Part shown: positions 63,850 to 64,000 of the stretch, one piece after another
How the letters are laid out: the number at the start of each line of letters is the position of its first letter
How positions within the stretch are numbered: the first letter of the stretch is position 1
Assembly: GCA_051859505.1 (NCBI GenBank)
Contig: JBHYFN010000016.1
Span: 1-64,000 of the forward strand
Length of the DNA: 64,000 bases
Reading direction: 5' to 3'
Origin: JAFIEN01 sp051859505
GTDB lineage: Bacteria; Pseudomonadota; Alphaproteobacteria; Rhodobacterales; Rhodobacteraceae
Program-made: the position numbers and the translations under genes
The notes under the pieces: generated by a model
What the model was told of the DNA's origin: nothing
Databases searched by the model: none
Seen by the model: only the letters and a program-made list of their open reading frames with translations

Positions 63850-64000
63850 ATGACTATTGCAGCAGGCAACACTCCGAGCAAGGGGTGGCTCTTGTTCATA
63901 GGCGTCGCACTCGTGGCGCTTGGCGTCATCGGGCTTGGCATGGCCTACTCGCTCACGTTGGCCACGATCTTCTGGTTCGGCATTCTGGCCATCGTCGCGG
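63850..64000 (+). CDS. HdeD-like membrane protein, 5' part only
   Basis: The first 50 residues are within the window (WLLFIGVALVALGVIGLGMA, then TLATIFWFGILAIVA). They match the first helices of DUF308/HdeD proteins like the one at 60253. ATG 63850. Upstream, ATTCAAA (63758-63764) and TTTGAAT (63792-63798) form a spaced inverted repeat that might be regulatory. Confidence 0.65.
   Translation, partial: MTIAAGNTPSKGWLLFIGVALVALGVIGLGMAYSLTLATIFWFGILAIVA

Overview
This 64 kb window is GC-rich, densely packed chromosomal DNA from an alphaproteobacterium, most likely of the Rhodobacteraceae/Paracoccaceae. The evidence is the high G+C content, many TGATG/ATGA gene overlaps, the protein families present, and an intergenic 'TTTGAAAATATCCCGGGGG' element followed by hairpins near 12.75 kb that I recognise from that family. 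I see no rRNA, tRNA, CRISPR array, insertion sequence or prophage. The content is mainly catabolic operons, each with its own transporter and regulator.

Left edge (1-1.8 kb, minus strand): part of a putative ribosomally made, modified peptide (RiPP) operon. Three small related precursor-like peptides (67, 63 and 67 aa) precede a HExxH-motif protein of the peptide beta-hydroxylase type, which is cut by the window edge. It has no other plausible frame and is one of the two most interesting loci here.

2-9 kb: an inositol/cyclitol-type catabolic locus, with an RpiR/SIS regulator, iolD and iolE on plus, and a minus-strand operon of HpcH/HpaI aldolase, 2-hydroxyacid dehydrogenase and Gfo/Idh/MocA dehydrogenase. 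8.9-11.1 kb: quinone-reductase-like MDR protein and DUF2306 protein, then an XRE regulator/membrane protein pair with a palindrome in its promoter region. 11.4-13.1 kb: lytic transglycosylase lipoprotein and a DksA/TraR zinc-finger protein.

13.3-20.4 kb: IclR regulator divergent from an operon of IlvD/Edd dehydratase, RraA-like protein, sugar-type ABC importer and amidohydrolase, probably for an aldonate-like substrate. 20.4-31.8 kb: nucleoside/nucleobase salvage, with adenine deaminase, GATase-like protein, creatininase-like amidohydrolase and cytidine deaminase (minus), and chlorohydrolase-type deaminase, nucleoside hydrolase and a BMP-type nucleoside ABC importer (plus).

32.4-49.1 kb: a bacterial microcompartment (BMC) locus. 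A plus operon encodes a class-III aminotransferase-fold enzyme, an acylating aldehyde dehydrogenase, two BMC-T, one BMC-H and one BMC-P shell protein, and a small protein with a helix resembling an encapsulation peptide. A convergent minus operon encodes a spermidine/putrescine-type ABC importer, an SDR, an APH-type kinase, a B12-dependent diol dehydratase whose large and medium subunits are fused, its small subunit and an isochorismatase-fold hydrolase. DeoR and AraC regulators flank it. The set resembles the mycobacterial aminoacetone/1-amino-2-propanol compartment (RMM/AAUM) with a diol dehydratase added, so two routes may converge on propionaldehyde.

49.3-54.9 kb: M20 peptidase, SLC13-type transporter, AbgT-family transporter and a small membrane protein. 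55-64 kb: envelope/stress-type genes, including two alpha/beta hydrolases, META, SHOCT, DUF6325 and HdeD proteins, an Abhydrolase_9 membrane protein, a patatin phospholipase and a second, truncated HdeD-like gene at the right edge.
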